A stretch of 64,000 nucleotides of DNA, taken from positions 3,812,118 through 3,876,117 of the forward strand of contig NZ_JAIFZO010000002.1 of assembly GCF_026341275.1 (NCBI RefSeq). The letters run 5' to 3'. The notes under the pieces were generated by a model that saw only the letters and a list, made by a program, of their open reading frames with translations, was not told the DNA's origin and did no database searches. Below are positions 1 through 7,329 of this stretch, piece by piece (position 1 is the stretch's first letter; the number at the start of each line of letters is the position of its first letter). A program made the position numbers and the translations under genes. This stretch comes from Streptomyces ortus. Lineage in GTDB: Bacteria > Actinomycetota > Actinomycetes > Streptomycetales > Streptomycetaceae.

Positions 1-1719
1 GTAGCCGTGGGCGCAGTGCAGTTCGAGCAGGTCGAACCCCGCCTCGGCGCCCCGGCGGGCGGCTGCGACGAAGTCGGCGACCACCGCGTCCAGGCCGGCG
101 CGGTCCAGCTCGCGGGGGACGGCCGATCCGGGGCCGTACGGCAGGGGCGAGGGGCCGACGGGCTCCCAGTTGCCGTCCGGCAGCGGGTCGTCCATGCCCT
201 CCCACATGATCCGCGTGGAGCCCTTGCGGCCGGAGTGGCCGAGCTGGAGACCGATCCGGGCGGTGCTGCGCTCATGGACGAAGGAGACGATCCGCGCCCA
301 CGAGTCGCGCTGTTCGTCGCTCCACAGTCCCGTGCAGCCGGGGGTGATGCGGCCCTCGGGCGACACACACACCATCTCCGTCATCACCAGTCCGGCGCCG
401 CCCATCGCCTTCGAGCCGAGGTGGACCAGGTGGAAGTCGCCGGGTACGCCGTCGACGGCCGAGTACATGTCCATCGGGGACACGATCACCCGGTTCTTCA
501 GCTCCAGCTCGCCGAGCCGGAAGGGCTGGAACATCGCCGGAGCGGTCTCCGGCAGGCCCTGGGAGGCGGCGAAGGCCGTGTCGACCCGGTCGGCGAACTC
601 GCTGTCGCGGGTGCGGAGGTTGTCGTACGTGATGCGGCGGGACCGGGTCAGCAGGTTGAAGCAGAACTGGGTCGGCTCCTGGTGGGCGTACATACCGATG
701 TTCTCGAACCACTCCAGGGAAGCCTGTGCGGCCCGCTGCGTGGACTCGACGACCGGGCGCCTCTCGGCCTCGTACGCCCTCAACGCCCCCTCGGTGTCGG
801 GGTGTTCGTGCAGACAGGCGGCGAGGGCGAGGGAGTCCTCCATCGCCAGTTTGGTACCCGATCCGATCGAGAAGTGCGCGGTGTGCGCGGCGTCCCCGAC
901 GAGGACGAGATTGCCGTGGTGCCAGCGTTCGTTGCGTACGGTGGTGAAGCCGAGCCACTTGGAGTTGTTGGCGAACACCTGGTGCCCGTCGAGTTCCCCG
1001 GCGAAGAGCTCCCGGACGCGCTGGACGGCCCGCTCGTCGGAGGCGCCCGGCGGCAACGGGGTCTCCTCGGCGCTGTCGAAGCCGGCCCGGCGCCACACGT
1101 CCTCGTGCATCTCGACGATGAAGGTGGAGCCGGTCTCGGAGTAGGGGTAGCCGTGCACCTGCATGGTCCCCCACTCCGTCTGCTTGACGAAGAACTGGAA
1201 CGCCTCGAAGACCCGGTCCGTGCCCAGCCACATGTACTTGTTGTGCCGCTGGTCCAGTGTGGGACGGAAGATGTCCCGGTGGGCGTCCCTGACCCGCGAG
1301 TTGACCCCGTCCGCGCCCACCACCAGGTCGTACGAGGCACACAGGACGCCGGTGTCGGGGGCGGCCGTGGAGAAGCGGACGCGCACCCCGAGGTCGTGGC
1401 AGCGGCGCTGCAGCAGCGCGAGCAGTTCCCGGCGGCCCATCGCGGCGAAGCCCTGGCCGCCCACGGTGTGGGTCCGGCCCCGGTAGTGGATGTCGATGTC
1501 GGTCCAGCGCGCGAAGCGGCGGGCCATGGCGTCGGCGAACTCGCGGTCCGCGTTCTCGATGCCGCCGAGCGTCTCGTCGGAGAACACCACACCGAACCCG
1601 AAGGTGTCGTCCGGGGCGTTGCGCTCCCACACGGTGATCTCGTGGGACGGGTCGAGCTGTTTCATGAGAGCGGCGAAGTAGAGGCCGCCGGGGCCACCGC
1701 CAACGATCGCGATCTTCAC
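1..1719 (-). CDS. Bifunctional FAD monooxygenase / old-yellow-enzyme reductase (partial, C-terminus off the window)
   Basis: The first 573 codons are visible; the 3' end lies beyond the left edge. The N-terminus has the FAD-binding GGGPGG motif (residues 7-12) and a later GDAAH motif, typical of aromatic-ring flavin monooxygenases. From about residue 396 the chain becomes an old-yellow-enzyme barrel (KNRVIVSPM, then LELHCAHGY at the edge). This two-domain order is known for 2-aminobenzoyl-CoA monooxygenase/reductase and for proteins annotated as salicylyl-CoA 5-hydroxylase/oxidoreductase: the first half hydroxylates an aromatic CoA thioester and the second half reduces the ring. The GTG start at 1719 lies 13 nt after the ligase stop and follows a purine-rich GAGGA. 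The adjacent CoA ligase supports a CoA-bound substrate. Anthranilate or salicylate is inferred and cannot be decided here. Confidence 0.88.
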   Translation of the reverse strand, partial: MKIAIVGGGPGGLYFAALMKQLDPSHEITVWERNAPDDTFGFGVVFSDETLGGIENADREFADAMARRFARWTDIDIHYRGRTHTVGGQGFAAMGRRELLALLQRRCHDLGVRVRFSTAAPDTGVLCASYDLVVGADGVNSRVRDAHRDIFRPTLDQRHNKYMWLGTDRVFEAFQFFVKQTEWGTMQVHGYPYSETGSTFIVEMHEDVWRRAGFDSAEETPLPPGASDERAVQRVRELFAGELDGHQVFANNSKWLGFTTVRNERWHHGNLVLVGDAAHTAHFSIGSGTKLAMEDSLALAACLHEHPDTEGALRAYEAERRPVVESTQRAAQASLEWFENIGMYAHQEPTQFCFNLLTRSRRITYDNLRTRDSEFADRVDTAFAASQGLPETAPAMFQPFRLGELELKNRVIVSPMDMYSAVDGVPGDFHLVHLGSKAMGGAGLVMTEMVCVSPEGRITPGCTGLWSDEQRDSWARIVSFVHERSTARIGLQLGHSGRKGSTRIMWEGMDDPLPDGNWEPVGPSPLPYGPGSAVPRELDRAGLDAVVADFVAAARRGAEAGFDLLELHCAHGY

Positions 1720-1732
1720 GGGAGTTCCTCTT

Positions 1733-3427
1733 TCAGTGCTCGCCGGCGGCCGGGGCGGCCCGCTCGTCCTCGACGGCCGCGCGGAGTGCGAAACGCTGCA
1801 GTTTGCCGCTGGCGTTGCGCGGCAGGGACGAGCTAAACCGCACGTCCCGCGGGTACTTGTAGGGCGCGATGACCTGTTTGACGTGATCCTGGATCTCCGC
1901 GGCCTTGGCGGCGTCCCCGGCCACGCCGTCCCGCAGGACGACGAAGGCGCAGACGACCTCGCCGCGTTCGGTGTCGCTCCGGCCGACGACGGCGCACTCC
2001 AGGACGTCGGGGTGGGTGTCTATGGCGGCCTCGACCTCGGGGCCGCCGATGTTGTAGCCGGAGGAGACGATCATGTTGTCGCCGCGGGCGTGGTAGTGGA
2101 AGTAGCCGTCCTCGTCGCGGTGGAAGACGTCACCCGTGACGTTCCAGCCGTTCACGACGTAGTCCTTCTGGCGTTCGTCGTCGAGGTAGCGGCAGCCGAC
2201 CGGGCCGATGACACCCAGTCTGCCCGGTTCGCCGGGGCCCAGTTCCGTGCCGTCGGGGCCGAGGATCGTGGCGCGGAAACCCGGTACCGGCAGGCCGGTG
2301 GCGCCGGGGCGGATGTCGTCGCCGGCCGCCGAGATGAAGATGTGCAGCAGTTCGGTGGCGCCGATCCCGTCGATGATCCGCAGTCCGACACGGTCGCGCA
2401 ACCGCTCCCAGGTGCCGAGGGGTATGTGTTCGCCCGCCGAGACGCCGACGCGCAGTCCGGCGAGCTGCTGTTCGCGCCCCTCGCGCAGGATCGCCTTGTA
2501 CGCCGTGGGCGCCGTCGCGAGCACGGTGACGCCCTGCCGCTCGACGAGTTCCGCCATGCCCTGCGGGGTCACGGCCTCGGTGAGCAGCGCGCAGGCACCA
2601 GCCCGCAGCGGGAAGACGACGAGCATGCCGAGACCGAAGGTGAAGGCGAAGGGGGCACTGCAGGCGACCAGGTCCTCCGGCAGCAGACGCAGTACATGGC
2701 GGCCGAAGGTGTCGTCGATGGCCAGGACGTCCCGGTGGAAGTGCATGGTGATCTTCGGGGTGCCGGTGCTGCCGGAGGTGGGCGCGAGGAGGGCCACGTC
2801 GTCGGCGGTGGTGTCCACGGCGGTGAACTCGCCGGACTTCGCCGAGGCGAGGGTCACGAGGTCGCCGGGTCCGCTGCCGCCGAACTCGACGACCTTCAGC
2901 GAGGGCAGCACGGTGTCCCGTACGACATGGACGTCCTCGGCACAGCGGTGGTCGACCAGGGCGAGGGCGGGCAGGGTCCGCTCGGCGACCGGCGCGATCT
3001 CGCGGGCGCGCAGGGCCGCCATGACGGTGACGACGACTCCCCCGGCCTTGAGCACGCCGAGCCAACTCGCGACCGTCCAGGGGGTGTTGGGTGCGCGGAG
3101 CAGGACCCGCATGCCGGGGACCAGGCCGAGGTCCTCGGTGAGCACCTGGGCCACCTGGTTGGCGCGGGTCCGCAGTTCCCCGTAGGACCAGGTCTCTCCG
3201 GCCGGGGTGCGCAGGGCCGGGCGGTCGGCCCCGAACGCCGAGGTGGGACGGTCGATGAGTTCGGCGGCGGCGTTGAGCCGTTCCGGGTGGCGCAGTTCGG
3301 GCGTGGCGAACTCGATCACCGGCCAGAGGTGCGCGGGCGGCAGATGGTCGCGGGCGAAGGTGTCCTCGTACGCCGAGGAGGACGGCGGCCGGGAGGGGCG
3401 CGGTGGGAGCGGTGGCGGAAGAGTCAA
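1733..3427 (-). CDS. AMP-forming aromatic-acid CoA ligase (benzoate/2-aminobenzoate-CoA ligase family)
   Basis: This 564-residue adenylate-forming enzyme carries the P-loop TSGSTGTPK near residues 213-221, followed by KITMHFHRD as in benzoate/anthranilate CoA ligases. It also has the hinge region GDVFHRDEDGYFHYHARGD and the C-terminal catalytic lysine in NASGKLQRF. It should activate an aromatic acid with ATP and CoA in the cytoplasm and feed the neighbouring flavin monooxygenase. The only plausible start is a TTG at 3427 with AAGGA upstream; no ATG or GTG fits before the conserved N-terminal segment. It is the third gene of a four-gene minus-strand operon, 82 nt after the thioesterase. The exact aromatic substrate cannot be read from sequence. 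Confidence 0.88.
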   Translation of the reverse strand: MTLPPPLPPRPSRPPSSSAYEDTFARDHLPPAHLWPVIEFATPELRHPERLNAAAELIDRPTSAFGADRPALRTPAGETWSYGELRTRANQVAQVLTEDLGLVPGMRVLLRAPNTPWTVASWLGVLKAGGVVVTVMAALRAREIAPVAERTLPALALVDHRCAEDVHVVRDTVLPSLKVVEFGGSGPGDLVTLASAKSGEFTAVDTTADDVALLAPTSGSTGTPKITMHFHRDVLAIDDTFGRHVLRLLPEDLVACSAPFAFTFGLGMLVVFPLRAGACALLTEAVTPQGMAELVERQGVTVLATAPTAYKAILREGREQQLAGLRVGVSAGEHIPLGTWERLRDRVGLRIIDGIGATELLHIFISAAGDDIRPGATGLPVPGFRATILGPDGTELGPGEPGRLGVIGPVGCRYLDDERQKDYVVNGWNVTGDVFHRDEDGYFHYHARGDNMIVSSGYNIGGPEVEAAIDTHPDVLECAVVGRSDTERGEVVCAFVVLRDGVAGDAAKAAEIQDHVKQVIAPYKYPRDVRFSSSLPRNASGKLQRFALRAAVEDERAAPAAGEH

Positions 3428-3509
3428 CGGAGGAGTCCTTCCGGGAGCCCGCCGGTGCCGGGCGGGGCCGCTCGGTGCCGGACGTGGCGGGGCCGTGCCG
3501 GGCGGCGGA

Positions 3510-4436
3510 TCAGGCGGGGCGGATCATTCCCTCCTGGACGACGGTGGCCAGGTGGCGGTGGTCGCGGGTGAAGAAGCGGCCGGTGCCCACTCCGCGGCCC
3601 GCGTCGGCGGCGACCGCTTCCTGGACGTAGAGGAGCCAGTCGCCGACCGGCCCGGAGCGGTGGAACCACATGGCGTGGTCGAGGCTCGCGGTGACGAGCC
3701 CGGGGTCGGCCCAGGCCAGGCCCAGGACCCGCAGGACGGGTTCGAGGATCGTGTAGTCGCAGACGTACGCCAGCGCGGCCAGGTCCCGCTGGCTGTCGGT
3801 CAGTCCGTCGACGGGACGCAGCCGGTCGAACGGCCGGACCCAGAGGGCCTGTTGGGGCAGCCGTTTGCCTTCGACGGTGAGGTAGACCGGGCCGGGCACA
3901 TGGCGCATGTCGAAGCTGCGGCCGGCGGACCAGTAGGCCTTCGACTGGTCGGTCATCGAGCCGCCGCCGCGCTCTTCGAGGTACGCCGCCGAGCTGGGCA
4001 GGTCCTCCGGGTCGGGGACGACCTCCGCGAACTCCGCGTGGAAGGTGCCGCCGGGCTCCCCCGCGGCGAAGTTGGCGAGGCAGACGTAGAGCGGCTTGCC
4101 GTTCTGGTAGCCGCGGACCTGCCGGGTGCTGTAGCCGCGGCCGTCGCGCAGCACCTCCACCTCGTAGCGCACCTGGGCGCCGATGTCGGCGGGGCGCAGG
4201 AAGTAACTGTGCATCGAGTGCAGCGTCTTGGGGTCGGTCACCGACCGCATCGCCGCCGCTGCCGCCGCCGCGACCAGGTCACCGCCGTACGCCTTGGGCC
4301 AGGGGCAGGGCTGGGTGACGGCGGTGAACGCCAGGTCGAAGTGTTCGGGCGGGGTGGGGGTGAGCGTGACGGCGTCGGTGAAGAAGGCCGAGGTCGGCGG
4401 CGTACCGCCCGGTGCCGGTGCGGGGCCCGGCGTCAT
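3510..4436 (-). CDS. Acyl-CoA thioesterase II (TesB-like, double hotdog)
   Basis: The 308-residue protein has the TesB layout of two tandem hotdog folds. The N-terminal fold contains WPKAYGGDLVAAAAAA and SMHSYFLRP; the C-terminal fold contains ASLDHAMWFHR, which holds the catalytic aspartate position of the family. It would hydrolyse acyl-CoA esters, either as a safety valve releasing CoA from stalled aromatic intermediates or as a pathway step. The ATG at 4436 overlaps the cupin stop codon (ATGA), so translation is probably coupled. A longer upstream reading exists, but it runs through the cupin gene in another frame and is not credible. Confidence 0.87.
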   Translation of the reverse strand: MTPGPAPAPGGTPPTSAFFTDAVTLTPTPPEHFDLAFTAVTQPCPWPKAYGGDLVAAAAAAAMRSVTDPKTLHSMHSYFLRPADIGAQVRYEVEVLRDGRGYSTRQVRGYQNGKPLYVCLANFAAGEPGGTFHAEFAEVVPDPEDLPSSAAYLEERGGGSMTDQSKAYWSAGRSFDMRHVPGPVYLTVEGKRLPQQALWVRPFDRLRPVDGLTDSQRDLAALAYVCDYTILEPVLRVLGLAWADPGLVTASLDHAMWFHRSGPVGDWLLYVQEAVAADAGRGVGTGRFFTRDHRHLATVVQEGMIRPA

Positions 4437-4915
4437 CGGTCGAGCCAGTCGCGCAGGTCGGCGTCGGGGACGTCGGTCAGATTGACGACGATGTTCTCCG
4501 GGGTCCGGGTGGTCATCCAGGTCAGCGGCTCGTTGCGGGAGAGGTTGCACTCGATGTGCGGCATGAACGGCGGGACGAAGACCCAGTCGCCCTCCGCCAT
4601 GTCGACGTAGTCCTCGAACTTGTCGCCGAAGTAGATGCGGGCCCGCCCCGACAGGACGTAGCCGCCGGTCTCGGCCTCGCCGTGGTGGTGGGTGACCGAG
4701 CGGTAGCCGGGTTCGTTGCCGACCTTGCCGAACCACAGCTTCGTGGCGGGGGTGTGCTGGATGCTGACGCCCGAGACGCGGACGGCGCCGCCGGAGTCGG
4801 CCGTGTTCGCGCTCTCCGCTCCGGCGCGGGTCACGACGGGGGCAACGATCCCGCTGGGCAGCCGGTACATCGAGGCGTCACCCTCCAGGCGGTACTTGCT
4901 GAGGTCGGGCTCCAT
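4433..4915 (-). CDS. Small cupin-domain protein, possible metal-dependent dioxygenase or binding protein
   Basis: This 160-residue single-domain cupin heads the aromatic operon. Motif 1 is visible as THHHGEAETGGYVLSG, supplying two histidines and a glutamate, and motif 2 as PPFMPHIECN, supplying the last histidine, so a mononuclear metal site looks intact. The ATG at 4915 begins the conserved protein; the open frame upstream runs into the AT-rich promoter. At 160 residues it is much shorter than gentisate 1,2-dioxygenase (about 350), so it is not the ring-cleaving enzyme of the classic salicylate route. It could be a small dioxygenase, an isomerase or a ligand sensor; the function is unassigned. 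Confidence 0.8.
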   Translation of the reverse strand: MEPDLSKYRLEGDASMYRLPSGIVAPVVTRAGAESANTADSGGAVRVSGVSIQHTPATKLWFGKVGNEPGYRSVTHHHGEAETGGYVLSGRARIYFGDKFEDYVDMAEGDWVFVPPFMPHIECNLSRNEPLTWMTTRTPENIVVNLTDVPDADLRDWLDR

Positions 4916-5005
4916 GAGGGCTGGCTCCGTTCCGGTCGTACGGCTTCGGGAGCGGGGTCGACGGCACGGTTCGTGTGGTATCTCGTTTTTTTCACGACCG
5001 TCATT

Positions 5006-5016
5006 TATTGTCAATA
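5006..5016. promoter_or_regulatory. AT-rich palindrome in the divergent aromatic/RidA promoter region
   Basis: TATTGTCAATA is an exact 5-1-5 palindrome in an AT-rich patch unlike the surrounding GC-rich DNA, midway between the cupin start (4915) and the RidA-like start (5088). It contains TTGACA on the minus strand (5015-5010), a perfect -35 box for the aromatic operon, although no good -10 is seen at 17 nt. A repressor of the TetR, MarR or GntR type could bind here. No regulator gene lies next to it in the window. Confidence 0.4.
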
Positions 5017-5087
5017 CAGCATGCGCAGGACGCGACCGGGGACGACCCGTCCGGCCGGGCCGCCCTCCCCGAACCCACGGAGGCCAC

Positions 5088-5540
5088 GTGACTCCCATCG
5101 CCGTGAACCCGGCAGCGCTGCCGACGCCCCGCGGCTACTCGCACGGAACGCTCGCGGGGAACACGCTCCATCTGGGCGGGCAGACCGCTCTCGACGCCGA
5201 CATGAAGATCGTGCCGGGTGGGATCGTCGAGCAGTTCCGCCAGGCGTTCGGGAACGTCCTGACCACGCTGCGGGAGGTGGGCGGGGAGCCGGGGGATCTG
5301 GTGAGCGTGACGATCTACCTCACCGACATTCCCGACTACCAGGCGCACGGCAAGGAGATCGGGGCGGTGTGGCGGGAGCTTGCGGGGCCGGTGTATCCGG
5401 CGATGGCGGGGATCGGCTGCACGGCACTGTGGCAGCCGGAGGCGATGATCGAGATCCTGGGAGTGGCGGTGATCCCGCCCGACCGCCTCACGCACCCCTC
5501 GCACCCCTCGCACCCGCAGGCGCAGTCCCCGCCCCCGTAA
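5088..5540 (+). CDS. RidA/YjgF/YER057c-family protein lacking the canonical catalytic arginine
   Basis: This 150-residue protein starts at GTG 5088 with CGGAGG about 5 nt upstream and is divergent from the aromatic operon. The RidA fold is recognisable from LHLGGQTALD, GDLVSVTIYLTDIPDY and the C-terminal AMIEILGVAVIP. Canonical RidA proteins, which hydrolyse enamine and imine intermediates, carry an arginine in a PAR(S/T) motif. Here the same position reads YPAMAG, so that arginine is replaced by methionine. It is probably one of the Rid subfamilies linked to specific catabolic pathways. The last 15 residues are a His/Ser/Pro-rich tail. A role on amino-cyclohexenone-type products of anthranilyl-CoA breakdown is my inference. 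Confidence 0.82.
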   Translation: MTPIAVNPAALPTPRGYSHGTLAGNTLHLGGQTALDADMKIVPGGIVEQFRQAFGNVLTTLREVGGEPGDLVSVTIYLTDIPDYQAHGKEIGAVWRELAGPVYPAMAGIGCTALWQPEAMIEILGVAVIPPDRLTHPSHPSHPQAQSPPP

Positions 5541-5546
5541 AAGATC

Positions 5547-5758
5547 GCGCAGTTCCCCGCGCCCCTAGAGGGCTGCCCCCAGCCCAAGCCCTCAAGGGGC
5601 GCGGGGAACGGCGCTCTCAACACCGGCCTACCCGCAGGCGAAATACGCCCCCACCCCCACCCCCCAGGGGCGCGGGGAACGGCGCACTCAGCACCGACCG
5701 CCCCGCAGGCGAAACCCACCCGCACCCCAAGTCCCCGAAGGGGCGCGGGGAACGGCGC
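5547..5758. repeat. Array of four GC-rich 20-bp intergenic repeats
   Basis: Four near-identical 20-mers lie between the RidA-like gene and the metallophosphoesterase. One is inverted (5547-5566, GCGCAGTTCCCCGCGCCCCT) and three are direct (5595-5614, 5666-5685, 5739-5758, AGGGGCGCGGGGAACGGCGC). The direct copies are 71 and 73 bp apart and share a spacer element containing CGCAGGCGAAA, giving a degenerate 72-bp tandem unit. The inverted first copy can pair with any of the others, so a strong hairpin or terminator is possible after RidA. No ORF here is credible. Confidence 0.8.
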
Positions 5759-5772
5759 GATCACCCCGTTGT

Positions 5773-5778
5773 TACCGT
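5773..5778 (+). promoter_or_regulatory. -10 box implying a leaderless metallophosphoesterase transcript
   Basis: TACCGT ends 6 nt before the ATG at 5785, and there is no Shine-Dalgarno sequence. This spacing puts the transcription start on or next to the start codon. Confidence 0.5.
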
Positions 5779-5784
5779 TCGCGG

Positions 5785-7284
5785 ATGTCTGAATCTTCAC
5801 GCGACACCGCCTCCGGCGCCGGCTGGGGCAGCACGGAACGCGGCGCGTACAAGCGCCTGATGCCGCAACGGACCGAGAAATTGTCCTGGCTGAACCCCAC
5901 CACCCTGTGGCCCGCCCGCAACGGCACCCTCGCCTCCCTCTTCGGCGACCCCACGGCCCACACCCGCAACCGCTGGGTGGAGCAACGAACGGCCGCCGAC
6001 GCCCCGGCCGACAAGATCGTCGGACACCCCGCCCCGGACCACTTCTCCTTCATGGTCATCGGAGACACCGGCGAGGGCGACGACCCCCAGTACGCCGTCG
6101 TCCCGGGCTTCCTGAAAGCCGGTCAGGACTCGGAGTTCGCCGTACTCGCCAGCGACGTGATCTACCCGGTCGGCGCCACCGACGACTACGGCACGAAGTT
6201 CTTCCGCCCGTACCAGGACTATCAGGCGCCGATCTACGCGATACCCGGCAATCACGACTGGTACGAGGACCTCGAAGGCTTCATGCGCGTCTTCTGCGAC
6301 GCACCGCCCCTCGCCCCGCCGCCCCCGCCCCGCCGCCTGTCGTCGGCCTGGTGGCGCTCGCTGCTGTGGCACAAGCCGCGAGCTCCCGACGAACAACGGC
6401 TCGCGGCAGCCCAGAAGTTGCGCTCGGCCCCCGCCCAACAGGCCGTCCAGCCCGGCCCGTACTGGGCCCTCGACGCGGGCCCGGTGCGGATCATAGGCAT
6501 CGACACCGGCCTGCTCGGGGCCATCGACGCCGAGCAGGGCCGCTGGCTCCGCGAGGTCTCCCGGGGCGACACCCCCAAGATCCTGGTCACCGGCTCCCCC
6601 CTGTACGTGGACGCCGAGCACCACCCCTGCCCCATCGAGGGCGGCGGCACGGTCGACGAGATCGTGCGCGATCCCGCCCACCACTACGTGGCCGCGATAG
6701 GCGGTGACATCCACAACTACCAGCGCTACCCGGTGACGGTGGACGGCCGCACCATCCAGTACGTGGTCGCCGGTGGCGGCGGGGCCTTCATGCACGCCAC
6801 CCACACCATGCCGCGTGTCTCCGTCGCCGGTGTCACCGAGGACGACTTCCGCTGCTATCCGCTGCGCGGCGACTCGCTGGCCTTCTACAGCGGCCTCTAC
6901 GGGCGCCGGCTGCGCATGCGGCGGTTTTTCACGCTCACCGAGGACCAGGCGACCGCCGTCGTCTCGGAACGTCTCGGCATCCCGCCGACCCGGGCCCCCG
7001 CCGGGTCCGCCCGTGTCACCCCGCGCACCCGTCTCGTCGCGAGCCTGCTCGGCGCGGGCGGCCGTCCCGACCGCACCTCGCGGCTGCGCCTGCCGGTGCG
7101 CAAGGCCCACACCCGGCTCTTCTCGCCGGGATCGGCGACGTACAGTCCGCCCTTCTTCAAGAGCTTCCTGCGCCTGGACGTCACCCCGGAGTCCGTCCGG
7201 CTGCGCTGCTTCTCGGCGACGGGGAACCTGCCGCAGGAACTCGACCCGCCCGTCGAGGACGAGGTGACCATCCCGCTGGTGTGA
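5785..7284 (+). CDS. Metallophosphoesterase (calcineurin-like)
   Basis: The 499-residue protein has the metal-binding motifs of the calcineurin-like fold in order: GDTGEGDD, a degenerate second motif SDVIYPVG, GNHDWYED (Asn156, His157) and GGDIHNYQRY (His310), followed by a GGGGA segment. No signal peptide or membrane segment is visible, so it is probably cytoplasmic or peripheral. About 150 residues at the C-terminus after the catalytic domain match nothing I recognise. A phosphodiesterase or phosphatase activity is likely, but the substrate is unknown. It precedes the PknG-like kinase by 45 nt in the same direction yet appears to have its own leaderless promoter. Confidence 0.85.
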   Translation: MSESSRDTASGAGWGSTERGAYKRLMPQRTEKLSWLNPTTLWPARNGTLASLFGDPTAHTRNRWVEQRTAADAPADKIVGHPAPDHFSFMVIGDTGEGDDPQYAVVPGFLKAGQDSEFAVLASDVIYPVGATDDYGTKFFRPYQDYQAPIYAIPGNHDWYEDLEGFMRVFCDAPPLAPPPPPRRLSSAWWRSLLWHKPRAPDEQRLAAAQKLRSAPAQQAVQPGPYWALDAGPVRIIGIDTGLLGAIDAEQGRWLREVSRGDTPKILVTGSPLYVDAEHHPCPIEGGGTVDEIVRDPAHHYVAAIGGDIHNYQRYPVTVDGRTIQYVVAGGGGAFMHATHTMPRVSVAGVTEDDFRCYPLRGDSLAFYSGLYGRRLRMRRFFTLTEDQATAVVSERLGIPPTRAPAGSARVTPRTRLVASLLGAGGRPDRTSRLRLPVRKAHTRLFSPGSATYSPPFFKSFLRLDVTPESVRLRCFSATGNLPQELDPPVEDEVTIPLV

Positions 7285-7329
7285 CCGGATCGGGGTCATT
7301 CGGAGCCGCCCCGTCTATCCTGGGGTCGC

